Position numbers and translations under genes: made by a program
NCBI GenBank assembly: GCA_031254955.1
Contig: JAIRTK010000096.1
Span: 1-7,415, forward strand
From: Opitutaceae bacterium
GTDB lineage: Bacteria; Verrucomicrobiota; Verrucomicrobiia; Opitutales; Opitutaceae
DNA: 7,415 bases
Reading direction: 5' to 3'
Shown here: positions 7,010-7,415 of the stretch, piece by piece
How positions within the stretch are numbered: the first letter of the stretch is position 1
Layout: each line of letters opens with the position of its first letter
Notes under the pieces: model-generated
Databases searched by the model: none
Seen by the model: only the letters and a program-made list of their open reading frames with translations
What the model was told of the DNA's origin: nothing

Positions 7010-7113
7010 TCCGGGGAGCGCCCGCGCCCCGCGCGCCATGCCCGGCGTCCCGCCGGGCAACCGATTTTGGCGGGACGCCAAAACCCGCACACAAGACGCG
7101 CGCGCTCCCCGGA
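7010..7113. repeat. Nested inverted repeats with three alternative hairpins after PFOR
   Basis: The outer arms TCCGGGGAGCGC (7010-7021) and GCGCTCCCCGGA (7102-7113) are perfect over 12 bp. Inside are three stems that overlap in sequence: TGCCCGGC/GCCGGGCA (7039-7046 with 7052-7059, 5-nt loop), GGCGTCCCGCC/GGCGGGACGCC (7044-7054 with 7069-7079, 14-nt loop) and TTTTGGCG/CGCCAAAA (7065-7072 with 7076-7083, 3-nt loop). The middle stem cannot form together with either of the others. The whole starts 14 nt after the PFOR stop. Confidence 0.8.
7044..7079 (+). terminator. Possible terminator or 3'-end hairpin of PFOR transcript
   Basis: An 11-bp perfect stem lies about 48 nt past the PFOR stop codon. 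The bases after it are AAAACCCG, not a T run, so Rho-independent termination in the classical form is not supported. mRNA stabilisation or a repeat-element origin is equally possible. Confidence 0.3.
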
Positions 7114-7120
7114 CGCCCCA

Positions 7121-7415
<295 letters not shown>

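Overview
The window is GC-rich with a marked C bias at third codon positions. It carries three complete genes, one gene cut by the left edge, and intergenic spacers rich in inverted repeats. The pyruvate:ferredoxin oxidoreductase (PFOR) points to an anaerobe or facultative anaerobe. The codon style, start codons preceded by pyrimidine-rich leaders rather than Shine-Dalgarno sequences, and protein character fit Verrucomicrobiota, perhaps an Opitutaceae-like bacterium. That placement is an impression from the sequence, not a search result. The right end dissolves into a run of 71 G followed by G-rich noise, which looks like a sequencing or contig-end artefact.

Layout: (1) 1-144, minus strand: the N-terminus of what looks like a TRAM-domain RNA methyltransferase (TrmA/RumA-like) running off the left edge. 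(2) 145-517: non-coding divergent spacer dominated by a long imperfect inverted repeat (338-453) made of GTTCTC/GTTCTTC units. (3) 518-2110, plus: a COG0523 (CobW-type) GTPase, probably a metallochaperone, with a very His/Asp-rich loop and an extra module inserted before its CobW C-terminal domain. (4) 2111-2223: convergent spacer with a 15-bp inverted repeat enclosing smaller hairpins and a 12-C tract. (5) 2224-2865, minus: MsrB methionine sulfoxide reductase with an N-terminal export signal. (6) 2866-3333: the most AT-rich stretch before the right end, a divergent regulatory region shared by msrB and the PFOR gene. (7) 3334-6996, plus: complete single-chain PFOR (NifJ/Por type) with all expected TPP and Fe-S residues. 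(8) 6997-7120: overlapping, mutually exclusive hairpins. (9) 7121-7319: AT-rich DNA with a perfect -35 hexamer inside a dyad. (10) 7320-7415: poly-G.

No two genes share direction and close spacing, so each is probably its own transcription unit. A loose theme is metal and redox homeostasis: a metal-handling GTPase, a zinc-binding envelope repair enzyme, and an oxygen-sensitive Fe-S enzyme divergent from it. I see no operon-level evidence that they act together. I did not find a convincing undescribed multi-gene system. The most interesting items are the domain insertion in the GTPase and the structured repeat elements in the intergenic spacers.
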